Shown in pieces: positions 26,072-33,944 of a DNA stretch of 64,000 nucleotides. The number at the start of each line of letters is the position of its first letter. The first letter of the stretch is position 1. Origin of the DNA: Sphingobacterium prati (GTDB lineage Bacteria > Bacteroidota > Bacteroidia > Sphingobacteriales > Sphingobacteriaceae); assembly GCF_013167215.1 (NCBI RefSeq), contig NZ_JABJWY010000024.1, forward strand, positions 350,618 to 414,617, written 5' to 3'. The notes beneath the pieces were generated by a model. The model made no database searches and was not told the DNA's origin. It saw only the letters and a program-made list of their open reading frames with translations. Made by a program: the position numbers and the translations under genes.

Positions 26072-26344
26072 ATGGGACTAAATAGATTAAAAGAGGTATT
26101 TAAAAAGTATAAGGTTCGGAATAGAATCATCGCTAAATATTTTAATAAATCAGAAGAAACTATTTCAAAGTGGGTAAATAATAAGAGACAACCTACAATT
26201 GAAGAACTTAATCTCATCGCTAAATTATTGAGGATTGACGTGAGGCTTTTGTTGAATGAAACAAGTTGGGAAAACGAGACTTCGGAAACCTATGATGAGA
26301 TAAAGGAAAAGTTTAAAAAAGATGCTGATAAAAAAGCTACTTAA
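26072..26344 (+). CDS. XRE-family helix-turn-helix regulator
   Basis: The 90-residue protein has a classic lambda-repressor-like HTH: VRNRIIAKYFNKSEETISKWVNNKRQPTIEELNLIAKLL at residues 15-53. A charged C-terminal tail (ETYDEIKEKFKKDADKK) follows. Small XRE proteins of this size often control restriction-modification or toxin genes. It stands first in the accessory region, plus strand, about 100 bp before an NTF2-like gene, so it may be the regulator of the island's left end. Confidence 0.8.
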   Translation: MGLNRLKEVFKKYKVRNRIIAKYFNKSEETISKWVNNKRQPTIEELNLIAKLLRIDVRLLLNETSWENETSETYDEIKEKFKKDADKKAT

Positions 26345-26450
26345 GCTAAAATGCCAATATGACGTGTTTGATCTCGTCAAGTCTATATACCTAGATGCAA
26401 AATAGAAAATTTAGATAGGAAATTCTACACGACAACTATTAAGTAAAAAA

Positions 26451-26858
26451 ATGGAAAAACTTATGAGCGCATCCGTCCTAAACGATTGGACAAACAAAGT
26501 TTTCACATATGTCGAGGCCTATAACAGTATGGACGTGAAAAATATGGTAGCAGATTTTTCTGATGATATTATTTTCCAGAATGTTATGAACGGTGAGAAG
26601 ACTATGGAATTACGAGGCATAGAAGAATTTAAAAGACAGGCAATTGATGCCTTATCATATTTCAGTGAAAGGCAGCAGTCTATTGAATCAATTTGTCACA
26701 AGCAAAATTCTACTGAAATAACAATTAACTACAAAGCGGTTGCAGCAATGGATTTTCCGAATGGACTAAAAAAAGGCGATGAGATTAATTTACAAGGGCA
26801 GTCGATTTTTGAGTTTTCGGCCGATGGGAAGATAGTTAGATTGACTGATATAGCGTAG
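26451..26858 (+). CDS. NTF2/SnoaL-like small protein
   Basis: The 135-residue protein has the alpha+beta pattern of the NTF2-like fold: a first helix (LNDWTNKVFTYVEAYNSMDVKNMVADFSDDIIFQN), then alternating strands ending GQSIFEFSADGKIVRLTDIA. Members act as polyketide cyclases, limonene-epoxide hydrolases or ligand-binding domains. The active-site residues are not conserved enough to choose. A second ATG, 12 bases in (MSASVLND), could be the real start. It sits alone between the XRE and the YhcG-like genes. Confidence 0.6.
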   Translation: MEKLMSASVLNDWTNKVFTYVEAYNSMDVKNMVADFSDDIIFQNVMNGEKTMELRGIEEFKRQAIDALSYFSERQQSIESICHKQNSTEITINYKAVAAMDFPNGLKKGDEINLQGQSIFEFSADGKIVRLTDIA

Positions 26859-26890
26859 AGAATTGAGATAATTAAAGATATTATTACGCG

Positions 26891-28057
26891 ATGGAATTTG
26901 AAAAATTAGTCAGCAGTATCCAAAATACCCATGAAGAGTTACAGCTTTCAGCGATAAAAGCTGTGAACCAATCGCTCACTTTGCGCAACTGGCTAATAGG
27001 CCTATACATCATAGAATTTGAACAAAAGGGTAAAGAAAGAGCAAAGTATGGTGAACAGCTACTCGCCGAACTCGCCGCATCTATTAAAATAAAAGGATTA
27101 TCTGTTACGAATCTAAGGTTATGCCGACAATTTTATATTGCATATCCCCATCTAATATCTGCTGTAAAAGATATACTGATCAACAGTAACTTAAAAGGAA
27201 TTCAAATTGGTCAGACAGTGTCTGACCAATTACAAAGTATTGACTACAAGCTAAATACAATTCATCAGACGCTGTCTGATGAATTGCCATCAATCCTTAC
27301 TCCAGCTGGCAAACTGCTTGATAGTTTATCCTATTCTCATTTACAAGAACTGGCATCCATTACCAATCTCAGCAAAAGAGCTTTCCTAGAAATGGAAGCG
27401 ATAACAAATGCATGGAGTGTACGGGAGCTGAAAAGACAAATCAACACGTTATATTATGAGAGAAGTGGGATAAGCAAGAAACCCGATAAATTATCCAAGA
27501 TTGTCAACCAAAAAGCAGAACAGCTAACAGCCGATGATTTCATCAAATCACCTTTTGCCTTTGAGTTCCTTGGGCTAAAGGCCAAAGATGTCGTTTACGA
27601 AAATGATCTTGAAAAATCACTCCTCGAACACTTGGAGGGCTTTCTGCTCGAAATGGGCCAAGGCTTTTGCTTCGAAGCCAAACAAAAACGCATACTGATA
27701 GGTGGCGAATACTTCTTCATTGATCTTGTCTTTTACCACAGGATATTAAAATGTCATGTCCTCGTAGAACTCAAAATTGACGAGGCCAAGCATGAACATA
27801 TTGGGCAATTAAAAACCTACGTCAATTACTACAAAAAGGAAATGATGCAAAAGGACGACAACCCTCCCGTGGGATTATTGCTCGTGACCAACCAAAATAA
27901 AGCCTTGGTAGAATACGCCATCGCTGACAGCGATCAGCAATTGTTCGTCAGTAAGTATTTACTCGAATTGCCTTCGGAAGAAGAGCTAATAGCGGAAATA
28001 GAACGAGAGAAAAATATATTACGCGAGCAAGGTATCGTATATGGCAGAGAAAATTGA
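26891..28057 (+). CDS. YhcG/DUF1016 family PD-(D/E)XK nuclease-domain protein
   Basis: The 388-residue protein has two parts. The N-terminal part (about 1-175) is helical, of the DUF1016_N type, with RAKYGEQLLAELAASIKIKGLSVTNLRLCRQFYIAYPHL. The C-terminal part carries a PD-(D/E)XK fold visible in KRILIGGEYFFIDLVFYHRILKCHVLVELKID, with Asp (FID) and ExK (ELK) in the right spacing. Insertions in the middle repeat GQTVSDQL and HQTLSDEL. YhcG proteins are frequent in defence islands and mobile DNA, probably as nucleases, but their targets are not established. It is not obviously in an operon. Confidence 0.8.
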   Translation: MEFEKLVSSIQNTHEELQLSAIKAVNQSLTLRNWLIGLYIIEFEQKGKERAKYGEQLLAELAASIKIKGLSVTNLRLCRQFYIAYPHLISAVKDILINSNLKGIQIGQTVSDQLQSIDYKLNTIHQTLSDELPSILTPAGKLLDSLSYSHLQELASITNLSKRAFLEMEAITNAWSVRELKRQINTLYYERSGISKKPDKLSKIVNQKAEQLTADDFIKSPFAFEFLGLKAKDVVYENDLEKSLLEHLEGFLLEMGQGFCFEAKQKRILIGGEYFFIDLVFYHRILKCHVLVELKIDEAKHEHIGQLKTYVNYYKKEMMQKDDNPPVGLLLVTNQNKALVEYAIADSDQQLFVSKYLLELPSEEELIAEIEREKNILREQGIVYGREN

Positions 28058-28186
28058 GAATCCTATAACCTTGATTTTGGAGATCTAGGTTCAAAAACTA
28101 GAAAGATGGGGTAAAGAAAGATTCCAAAGGAAAAAATCTAATTGACTATGATAGCGAAACACATTATTAAATAGCAAAATTTAAAA

Positions 28187-28525
28187 ATGAACTACAATAA
28201 CCGAATATTCAGAGTTATCAACAATTCAGATAATGGCGACACATCAAGTGAAACCACTTTCCATTACAAGCAAGAAGGAAATATTCTCACCTCGATCTAT
28301 TCAGGTGGTAGCATTGTCTCCGGACATTTGCTCGGAATGGTCGATGAAGATGGAAATATAGATATGCAATATCACCATATTAATAATAAAGGGGAAATAA
28401 TGACAGGGCTTTGTAAATCGAGACCAGAGATTCTTGAAGATGGAAGAATACGGCTTCATGAAGAATGGAAATGGACAAGCGGTGACCAATCAAGTGGTAA
28501 GTCTATTATTGAAGAAGTTGTATAA
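28187..28525 (+). CDS. Small beta-rich conserved protein
   Basis: The 112-residue product consists mainly of short strands with repeated turns (GSIVSGHLLGMVDEDGNIDMQYHHINNKGEIMTGLCKSRPEIL). Proteins of this pattern are sometimes labelled N-acetylglutamate synthase in databases; nothing in the sequence supports such an enzyme. It more likely folds as a beta-barrel-like binding protein. It lies at the beginning of a plus-strand run leading to the HNH genes. Confidence 0.55.
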   Translation: MNYNNRIFRVINNSDNGDTSSETTFHYKQEGNILTSIYSGGSIVSGHLLGMVDEDGNIDMQYHHINNKGEIMTGLCKSRPEILEDGRIRLHEEWKWTSGDQSSGKSIIEEVV

Positions 28526-28585
28526 ATCATATTAAATACTTGAACAGATTAAAACAAAAATACATTAACCAATAAACTACAAATT

Positions 28586-28807
28586 ATGTTCTCATTCGGA
28601 CTTTTAATGTACCTCATATATGGAGGATTTATTGCAATCTGTCTTTACGGACTGTACCTTGTTCTATCAAGTCTTCTTGATAGATACCTAGTCGCTAAGC
28701 GCGAGCACACCGCAGCGTTGCGTGAGCAAAATGATATTTTAAGAGATATTGTGAAATCTGTTAAACCAGAAAACAACGATAATCCACCTCCCACTACTAC
28801 CTCATAG
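28586..28807 (+). CDS. Small single-pass membrane protein
   Basis: The 73-residue product has one membrane helix (residues 5-30), then a charged amphipathic helix (VAKREHTAALREQNDILRDIV) and a proline/threonine tail. No family recognised. Its location just upstream of the EVE-HNH gene, with only 38 bp between, suggests it belongs to the same operon. Its role is unknown. Confidence 0.5.
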   Translation: MFSFGLLMYLIYGGFIAICLYGLYLVLSSLLDRYLVAKREHTAALREQNDILRDIVKSVKPENNDNPPPTTTS

Positions 28808-28845
28808 TGATTTAACTAAATTTATAATGCACTAATTTATTATTG

Positions 28846-29637
28846 ATGAATTACGTTGTAATTACCGAAAACGATGTATCGCAATGGAACGATAATACAG
28901 GAAGAGAATATCATTTTCCTAAACGTTATTTAAAATATTTGACAAAAGGAACTGTTGTTATCTATTATAAAGGATTAATGAAAGACCGATCATATACTAC
29001 TAAGCGTATGACCGCTTTGTCGCATTACTTTGGAATCGCACAAATTGGAGAGGTCAAGCGCGATAACGATTCTGATAAAAATGATTACTATGCTGAGATC
29101 GTCAATTTTAAGCCTTTTTTATCTCCCGTTTTAGCTAAACACAATGGTGCGTTTTTAGAATCAATACCATCATCAAAAATTAAAAATTATTGGCGAGATG
29201 GCGTCAGAGAAATCGATGAGAAAACCTTCAACAAGATATTTTCTTTATCGGATCTGAATGATTATAACGCAACGAATGATAATGCGCAGGGAGAACTCGA
29301 ATCTTATAGTCGGCCAGAAGGAAAAAGTAAACTTGTTTACTCAACCAAATACGAACGTGATAATACGCTTAGGGAAAAAGCTATAGAGTATCATGGGCTG
29401 ACTTGTATGGGCTGCGGCTTTAACTTCGAAAAAGTATATGGTGAATGGGGAGCTGGGTTTATACACGTTCATCATACCAAACCGTTATCAGATGGTGATG
29501 GTGAGAGAATAGTCAATCCTCGAACGGATATGATCGTTCTCTGTCCTAATTGTCATTCGATGATACATCGACGCAAGAACCGAACATTAAGTTTGGATGA
29601 ACTGATTCTATTACTAAAAACTAAAACTGTCAACTGA
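28846..29637 (+). CDS. EVE/PUA-like domain plus HNH endonuclease
   Basis: I start at the ATG giving MNYVVITENDVSQW; the frame could begin at a TTG one codon earlier. The 263-residue protein has an N-terminal domain (about 1-110) with the pattern W.D..GREYHFPKRYLKYL..GTVVIYYKG and YFGIAQIGEV, close to EVE/YTH-type modified-base readers. A C-terminal HNH domain follows: CMGCGF at the first zinc knuckle, then FIHVHHTKPLSDGDG, and CPNCHSMIH at the second. EVE-HNH proteins are known as modification-dependent restriction enzymes. It is the first nuclease in a seven-gene run and the stop is six bases before the NUDIX start. Confidence 0.75.
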   Translation: MNYVVITENDVSQWNDNTGREYHFPKRYLKYLTKGTVVIYYKGLMKDRSYTTKRMTALSHYFGIAQIGEVKRDNDSDKNDYYAEIVNFKPFLSPVLAKHNGAFLESIPSSKIKNYWRDGVREIDEKTFNKIFSLSDLNDYNATNDNAQGELESYSRPEGKSKLVYSTKYERDNTLREKAIEYHGLTCMGCGFNFEKVYGEWGAGFIHVHHTKPLSDGDGERIVNPRTDMIVLCPNCHSMIHRRKNRTLSLDELILLLKTKTVN

Positions 29638-29643
29638 TTGATC

Positions 29644-30045
29644 ATGGATATAACTAAAGTAGTTTGCGGAATTATATTCAAAGATGATCTGGTCCTCATC
29701 TGCCGACGAAAACCGGAGAAATCCCTTGGTGGCTATTGGGAATTTCCAGGCGGAAAAGTGGAAGACATGGAATCTTACGAAGAATCTTTACTCCGTGAAC
29801 TGATTGAAGAGCTCAACTTGAAGGTCGAAATTAAACAGCACTTTTTCGATACTGTACATCATTACGATAAAGGCGCTATTGAATTGATTTCTTTCATCTG
29901 TGAGACCGAAAATATAGCAACAGAGTCTACAGATCATGATCAACTCGAATGGGTTAAGGTCAGTGATCTATTAAACTGGAAGCTGGCTCCAGCTGATATT
30001 CCAATTGCGAAGGAGTTGATTGAAAAAATTAAAGACTGGAAATAG
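29644..30045 (+). CDS. NUDIX hydrolase, MutT-like
   Basis: Start chosen at ATG (MDITKVVCGIIF), six bases after the HNH stop. The 133-residue protein has the NUDIX box GKVEDMESYEESLLRELIEEL, fitting Gx5Ex7REUxEExGU apart from the final position. The WEFPGGKVE and TVHHYDKGAIEL context resembles MutT-type 8-oxo-dGTP diphosphatases. A housekeeping mutT is usually elsewhere; here it sits within an operon of HNH nucleases and a HIT protein. A role in removing a modified or signalling nucleotide is therefore conceivable. Confidence 0.85.
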   Translation: MDITKVVCGIIFKDDLVLICRRKPEKSLGGYWEFPGGKVEDMESYEESLLRELIEELNLKVEIKQHFFDTVHHYDKGAIELISFICETENIATESTDHDQLEWVKVSDLLNWKLAPADIPIAKELIEKIKDWK

Positions 30046-30078
30046 TAAAGAACTTTAGAACTAACCGCAGACAAGATT

Positions 30079-30432
30079 ATGGATAAAAAACTAGGTCTCA
30101 AAATAAAAGTCAATGGCAATCTAGTCACAAATGCCGGATTGGACACGGATGATTATGTATTAATTGGTAATGTAACCTTTGCGAAACGAAATAACGGAAG
30201 TAAGGACTTTACACTTAATATAAGCGGAATGGATGGCGAACAGAACGACGATGTTTATTGGTACGGGACCGATCTAAAAGAAGGGGACACAATTACTTTT
30301 GAGGTAATTGAAGCTCCTTTTGACGACCCCAAATCTAGAACCAAAAGTGATATAGACCAGGAAGCGAGGATAAAAAGTAAACTGGAAAACTACTATCATC
30401 TGAAAGAAAAACTAAAAGACCACATCAAATAA
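30079..30432 (+). CDS. Small protein, first of a paralogous pair
   Basis: This 117-residue protein is a paralogue of the next gene. The shared pattern is GLKIKVNG near the start, a DVYWYGTDLKEGDTITFEVIEAPFDD block, and an amphipathic C-terminal helix ending YHLKEKLKDHIK. It is beta-rich with a helical tail. I recognise no family. The pair lies between the NUDIX gene and the second HNH gene, all on one strand with short spacing, so these may be binding or inhibitor partners of the nucleases. That is inference. Confidence 0.5.
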   Translation: MDKKLGLKIKVNGNLVTNAGLDTDDYVLIGNVTFAKRNNGSKDFTLNISGMDGEQNDDVYWYGTDLKEGDTITFEVIEAPFDDPKSRTKSDIDQEARIKSKLENYYHLKEKLKDHIK

Positions 30433-30436
30433 TTCC

Positions 30437-30790
30437 ATGGAAAATATAGGTATCAATATCAAAATAAACGGGGAACAGATTACAAGAGCAGGATTTAACA
30501 AAGCTCACTACGTATTGCATGCAATGGCTGCTTTTGCACGTAGAAGAGGCAGCAATGATGCATTTGGTTTCCACGTAGGGGGCCTAGATTCCGATGCAAA
30601 CAGTCACGTTGATTGGCTAAAAACCAACCTTAATTTCGGAGACATTGTCACTTTAGAAATTGTAAAAGGCCCATTCGATCCTTCAGAAGCGCATGTAAGA
30701 CCAGCGGTTTCGGAAGAAGATCAGCTAAAATATGAGTTAGAATTATTCTATAGGTTGAAAGAGGAATTGAAAGATCACATTAAGGAATAG
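30437..30790 (+). CDS. Small protein, second of a paralogous pair
   Basis: This 117-residue protein is homologous to the preceding one. It starts with IGINIKINGEQITRAGF, has a VDWLKTNLNFGDIVTLEIVKGPFDPSE block where the other has DVYWYGTDLKEGDTITFEV, and ends with YRLKEELKDHIKE. Only four bases separate the genes. The two sequences have diverged clearly, which suggests different partners or ligands rather than a recent duplication. Function unknown. Confidence 0.5.
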   Translation: MENIGINIKINGEQITRAGFNKAHYVLHAMAAFARRRGSNDAFGFHVGGLDSDANSHVDWLKTNLNFGDIVTLEIVKGPFDPSEAHVRPAVSEEDQLKYELELFYRLKEELKDHIKE

Positions 30791-30830
30791 GTCTTTTTAA
30801 TTGATCAAAGCTGTTAATGAATTTGAATAA

Positions 30831-31856
30831 ATGTCTACAATATTCCAGATAAACGATCCCAGTCTCGAGTCGCAATGGCGCGCCATTATTTTGTTTGGCA
30901 AAAACTCGGCGACATATAAGTTTGCCTTTGCCAAGGCAATGATTGAGTTATTGCCTTCAGGCAAATCTTCTTTGTTGCTGGAAGACTTAGCAGGCCCCTT
31001 CTCAAGGAATATTGTCGAACATTTGCGGAAAAGTGATAAGCAGGGTAATTCTTCCTCAAGCAAATTCTTAAATGCTTGTCGCGATTTTATTGCGAGTAAG
31101 ATCAATGAAGATCAGTTGATCCAAACGACAATCAAATCCGGCTTTGTCAATGTTGTCGATGCATTTCAAAATGTGAATGGAGACGTTATTAAAGATCCTT
31201 TTTATCAAAAAAACTATGGTAACGGTAAAAAAGAGATCAGTCTAACAGACAATATATTTAAATTAAGTGAAGGCCTTCAATTTATTAATTTGGACCAAGA
31301 GGTTGACGCCAGATGGAGCCTGGTTGAAACAGCCTGGAGCTTGCAGATCAATCCTAACCTGCTGGAAGTAAAACACGATTCTCTAAAACAGGAATTGTTC
31401 GTTGATTCATTAATGCGTCGTATTGATATTACTTCTGTCAGAGATGCATTAAATGGTTACCAAAAAGGCAAATGCTTCTACTCCTACCAAGATATTTTTG
31501 TCAACAAAGGATCGGAAAACATCTGTGAAGTAGATCACTTCCTACCGCATCTGAATAAAAAAGCTCATACTGCAGAAGAAGCAAATATTAACGGTATCTG
31601 GAATTTGGTTTTAGCTGATCCTAAAATCAATAGCGATAAAAGTGCAAGAGTACCACACCGACGATACTTGGAGCGATTGTATAACCGAAATGAGTTCTAC
31701 ATAGAAAGTAAACACCCTCTTGCCGAAACAATTATTAATCAAACAGGCCTGACAAAAGAAAAAAGACGTATCTTTCTACAAGCGCAGTATAATCTAACAC
31801 TCTCCTATTCCATTCACGAATGGGAACCATGGATCGAACTGCAGGGAAATTTTTAG
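30831..31856 (+). CDS. HNH endonuclease-domain protein
   Basis: This 341-residue protein has an N-terminal helical region of unknown type (FQINDPSLESQWRAIILFGKN and following). A C-terminal HNH-like nuclease follows: GKCFYSYQDIF, then CEVDHFLPHLNK with the core DH, and NGIWNLVLADPKINSDKSA containing the metal-binding Asn and His context. HNH proteins of this size are common in defence islands. It follows the paralogous pair by 40 bp and precedes an exported protein by 14 bp. Target specificity and partner genes are not evident. Confidence 0.75.
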   Translation: MSTIFQINDPSLESQWRAIILFGKNSATYKFAFAKAMIELLPSGKSSLLLEDLAGPFSRNIVEHLRKSDKQGNSSSSKFLNACRDFIASKINEDQLIQTTIKSGFVNVVDAFQNVNGDVIKDPFYQKNYGNGKKEISLTDNIFKLSEGLQFINLDQEVDARWSLVETAWSLQINPNLLEVKHDSLKQELFVDSLMRRIDITSVRDALNGYQKGKCFYSYQDIFVNKGSENICEVDHFLPHLNKKAHTAEEANINGIWNLVLADPKINSDKSARVPHRRYLERLYNRNEFYIESKHPLAETIINQTGLTKEKRRIFLQAQYNLTLSYSIHEWEPWIELQGNF

Positions 31857-31870
31857 AAAAATAAAACGCC

Positions 31871-32473
31871 ATGAGATCCTTTTTATTAACAGTAATTGCC
31901 ATCATCGTTAATTTTACATATAGTTATGCTCAGAAAGATCCTGAGCTTAAAATTGCGATTGCAAAAATGAGCTCAATCTCGACTCTTAACAACCCACTTG
32001 CCACCTTAAACTTAACATCGCCAAGGCTAATTAAACCAATGGGCGGAAAAGAAAATGCCTTAAAGCTTTTTAAAAAAAGTATGGCGGAGATACAAAAAGA
32101 TAATGTCACAATTGATTCAGTAATCAACTATACCGATATAGAAATTTCCAAAGTAAAAAATATTCAGTACTGCTTCTTTCCACAATTGATAGTCTTAGGT
32201 ATACCAGACAGCACAAAAAAAATGATTAGGTATTCGACTTTGATGGCAATCAAAGAGCCAACTGTCAAAGGTTGGACTTTCTTGGATTACAGTGGACTGA
32301 ATGACGAAAAACTAAACTTTCTTTTCCCTGAACTTGCCGGTAAATTGGATTTTCCAAGAGGAGATATTAAACCTTTGGTTATTCCAAATGAAGAAGTAAA
32401 TTCGTCTATCGATTATTTAATGAAAACAATTGACGAGTCGATGAAAAAGATGAAATCAGTTGCAGCAAAATAG
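31871..32473 (+). CDS. Exported hypothetical protein
   Basis: The 200-residue product has a signal peptide (residues 1-20, cleaved after SYA) and no membrane helix. The remainder contains several lysine-rich segments (KENALKLFKKSMAEIQKDN) and ends with a coiled helix (MKTIDESMKKMKSVAAK). No family recognised. It lies 14 bp after the HNH gene and 78 bp before the HIT gene, so it may be co-transcribed with them. An exported protein in such an operon is unusual. Confidence 0.5.
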   Translation: MRSFLLTVIAIIVNFTYSYAQKDPELKIAIAKMSSISTLNNPLATLNLTSPRLIKPMGGKENALKLFKKSMAEIQKDNVTIDSVINYTDIEISKVKNIQYCFFPQLIVLGIPDSTKKMIRYSTLMAIKEPTVKGWTFLDYSGLNDEKLNFLFPELAGKLDFPRGDIKPLVIPNEEVNSSIDYLMKTIDESMKKMKSVAAK

Positions 32474-32551
32474 TTTAGCAGTTTCTATCGCTTCACCGAC
32501 ACACCCCTACTCTGTTTGATAATGAGAATAATCTCTAGAGAAATTTAAGCT

Positions 32552-32926
32552 ATGAGCAGTATTAAAAACTTTTTAGAACTACCAACAGATAAACAAATCG
32601 GAGAAACACAACATTTCTTCTTGATCCGTGATGGTTTTCCAGTTAGCCCAGGTCACACCCTTATAATAAGCAAGGAACTTCGAGTAGATTATTTCGAGTT
32701 AACGCCTAGTGAAAAAGCGGACCTAGATAATGCAATTGGTCTAGCGCGATCTTTAGTTGAATCTGAGTTTACACCAGACGGTTATAACATTGGTATGAAC
32801 TGTGGCGAATCTGCCGGACAAACGGTATTTCATTTTCATTGCCACTTAATTCCGCGTTATTCTGGCGACATGGAAAATCCTAGAGGTGGTGTGAGGCATG
32901 TAATACCGGGTAAAGGTAGTTATTAG
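32552..32926 (+). CDS. HIT-family nucleotide hydrolase
   Basis: The 124-residue protein carries the HIT signature TVFHFHCHLIPRY (histidine triad HxHxH) and the SPGHTLIIS strand typical of the family. HIT proteins hydrolyse or transfer nucleotides such as Ap4A, AMP-lysine or adenylylated intermediates. It is the last gene of a run that also contains NUDIX and HNH proteins. A dedicated nucleotide-handling role in that system is plausible, but a general Ap4A hydrolase cannot be excluded. Confidence 0.85.
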   Translation: MSSIKNFLELPTDKQIGETQHFFLIRDGFPVSPGHTLIISKELRVDYFELTPSEKADLDNAIGLARSLVESEFTPDGYNIGMNCGESAGQTVFHFHCHLIPRYSGDMENPRGGVRHVIPGKGSY

Positions 32927-33099
32927 TTACTACGCATGAGATGGTTATATATTTTTCGTGATGAGTATGCCCGGCAAGGGCAAAAATGACAGGTTGTTTT
33001 TACTTTTTATTACTTAAATCTAAACATTTATCCCCAGTCTCAAGCTGGCCGATTTTTCAGGGATATTTACCTACCATATTTCTCAAAAAGTGTAAAAAA

Positions 33100-33942
33100 T
33101 TAATAGTGTTCCCTACATCTATGTATAGTAATTTTTGCATCAGTATATGTATATATCACGCGATCTTTTTTTACTATTCTTTTGGAGCATTTACCATTCC
33201 AATTATATTTAAGTATTTCAGTTTTACCAAGCCCACCTGAAAATGGATGTAATGGAATATCTTCGATAAGCGCAATGATTCTGCTAATGTACCTTATATC
33301 GTCACGAACCCAAGAAAGAATATCGTCTATAGCAGGTTTTTCAAAAAAATATCTCTCAATTGGAAAAATATTGTAAATGCTCGCTTCATCGAAGATTGCA
33401 GGAATTCCATTTACAATCTCCAAGTAATTTAGTAGTAATTGATTACTATTGTAATTATGATATCCTAAATTAATAACCTTACACGTCAACTCGTCTCCTT
33501 GATGATAAGTAATTTTAAGGGAAATCTCATCATCGGACCAGTATTCATGTGTTGATAGGCTTAAAACTGGGGAATTAAATAAATAACCAGCAGCAACACC
33601 CTCTGAACTCTTCAATTGTCTTTTATGATCTACAACTTCAAAAATATTATGGATATAGCTATCCATTTCCTTATCATTCTCTTCCTTTATTACAGGATAT
33701 GCTACTATAGATTGAAGCAGAATTCTTATATCTATTGGAACCGATTGATCATTTAGGAAATCATTTATTGAATAATCTCCGCCGAGGTTTTCTATATAAA
33801 AGTGTTCATGTACTCTCAGAATTTTTATATTGTGTTCCCTTAGAAATTTCATTACCTCTAAGAGAAAAAAAATCTTCTTTTTACTTTCATCTATAGAAAT
33901 ACAAATTGGTTCAATAGAGATTTCATTTAAATAAACTTCCAT
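33100..33942 (-). CDS. YoeB/Txe-type toxin fused to a large N-terminal domain
   Basis: This 280-residue protein has a C-terminal domain of about 55 residues closely resembling YoeB/Txe: HPFSGGLGKTEILKYN, then KCSKRIVKKDRVIYTY, and a final CREHY. The YoeB catalytic residues (Glu in GK.E, Arg in K.RI...R.IY, and the C-terminal His) are all in place, so it could be an active ribosome-dependent mRNA interferase. The N-terminal 225 residues have no recognised match. It is 2 bp after an AAA ATPase gene that follows a DUF262 gene, so the three form one operon. A free YoeB would be about 84 residues, so the fused domain may restrain or trigger the toxin. Confidence 0.8.
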   Translation of the reverse strand: MEVYLNEISIEPICISIDESKKKIFFLLEVMKFLREHNIKILRVHEHFYIENLGGDYSINDFLNDQSVPIDIRILLQSIVAYPVIKEENDKEMDSYIHNIFEVVDHKRQLKSSEGVAAGYLFNSPVLSLSTHEYWSDDEISLKITYHQGDELTCKVINLGYHNYNSNQLLLNYLEIVNGIPAIFDEASIYNIFPIERYFFEKPAIDDILSWVRDDIRYISRIIALIEDIPLHPFSGGLGKTEILKYNWNGKCSKRIVKKDRVIYTYTDAKITIHRCREHY

Positions 33943-33944
33943 AT

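Noticed and set aside
28187..28525. Small protein as N-acetylglutamate synthase
   Set aside because: It is far too short for that enzyme and has no acetyltransferase motifs.
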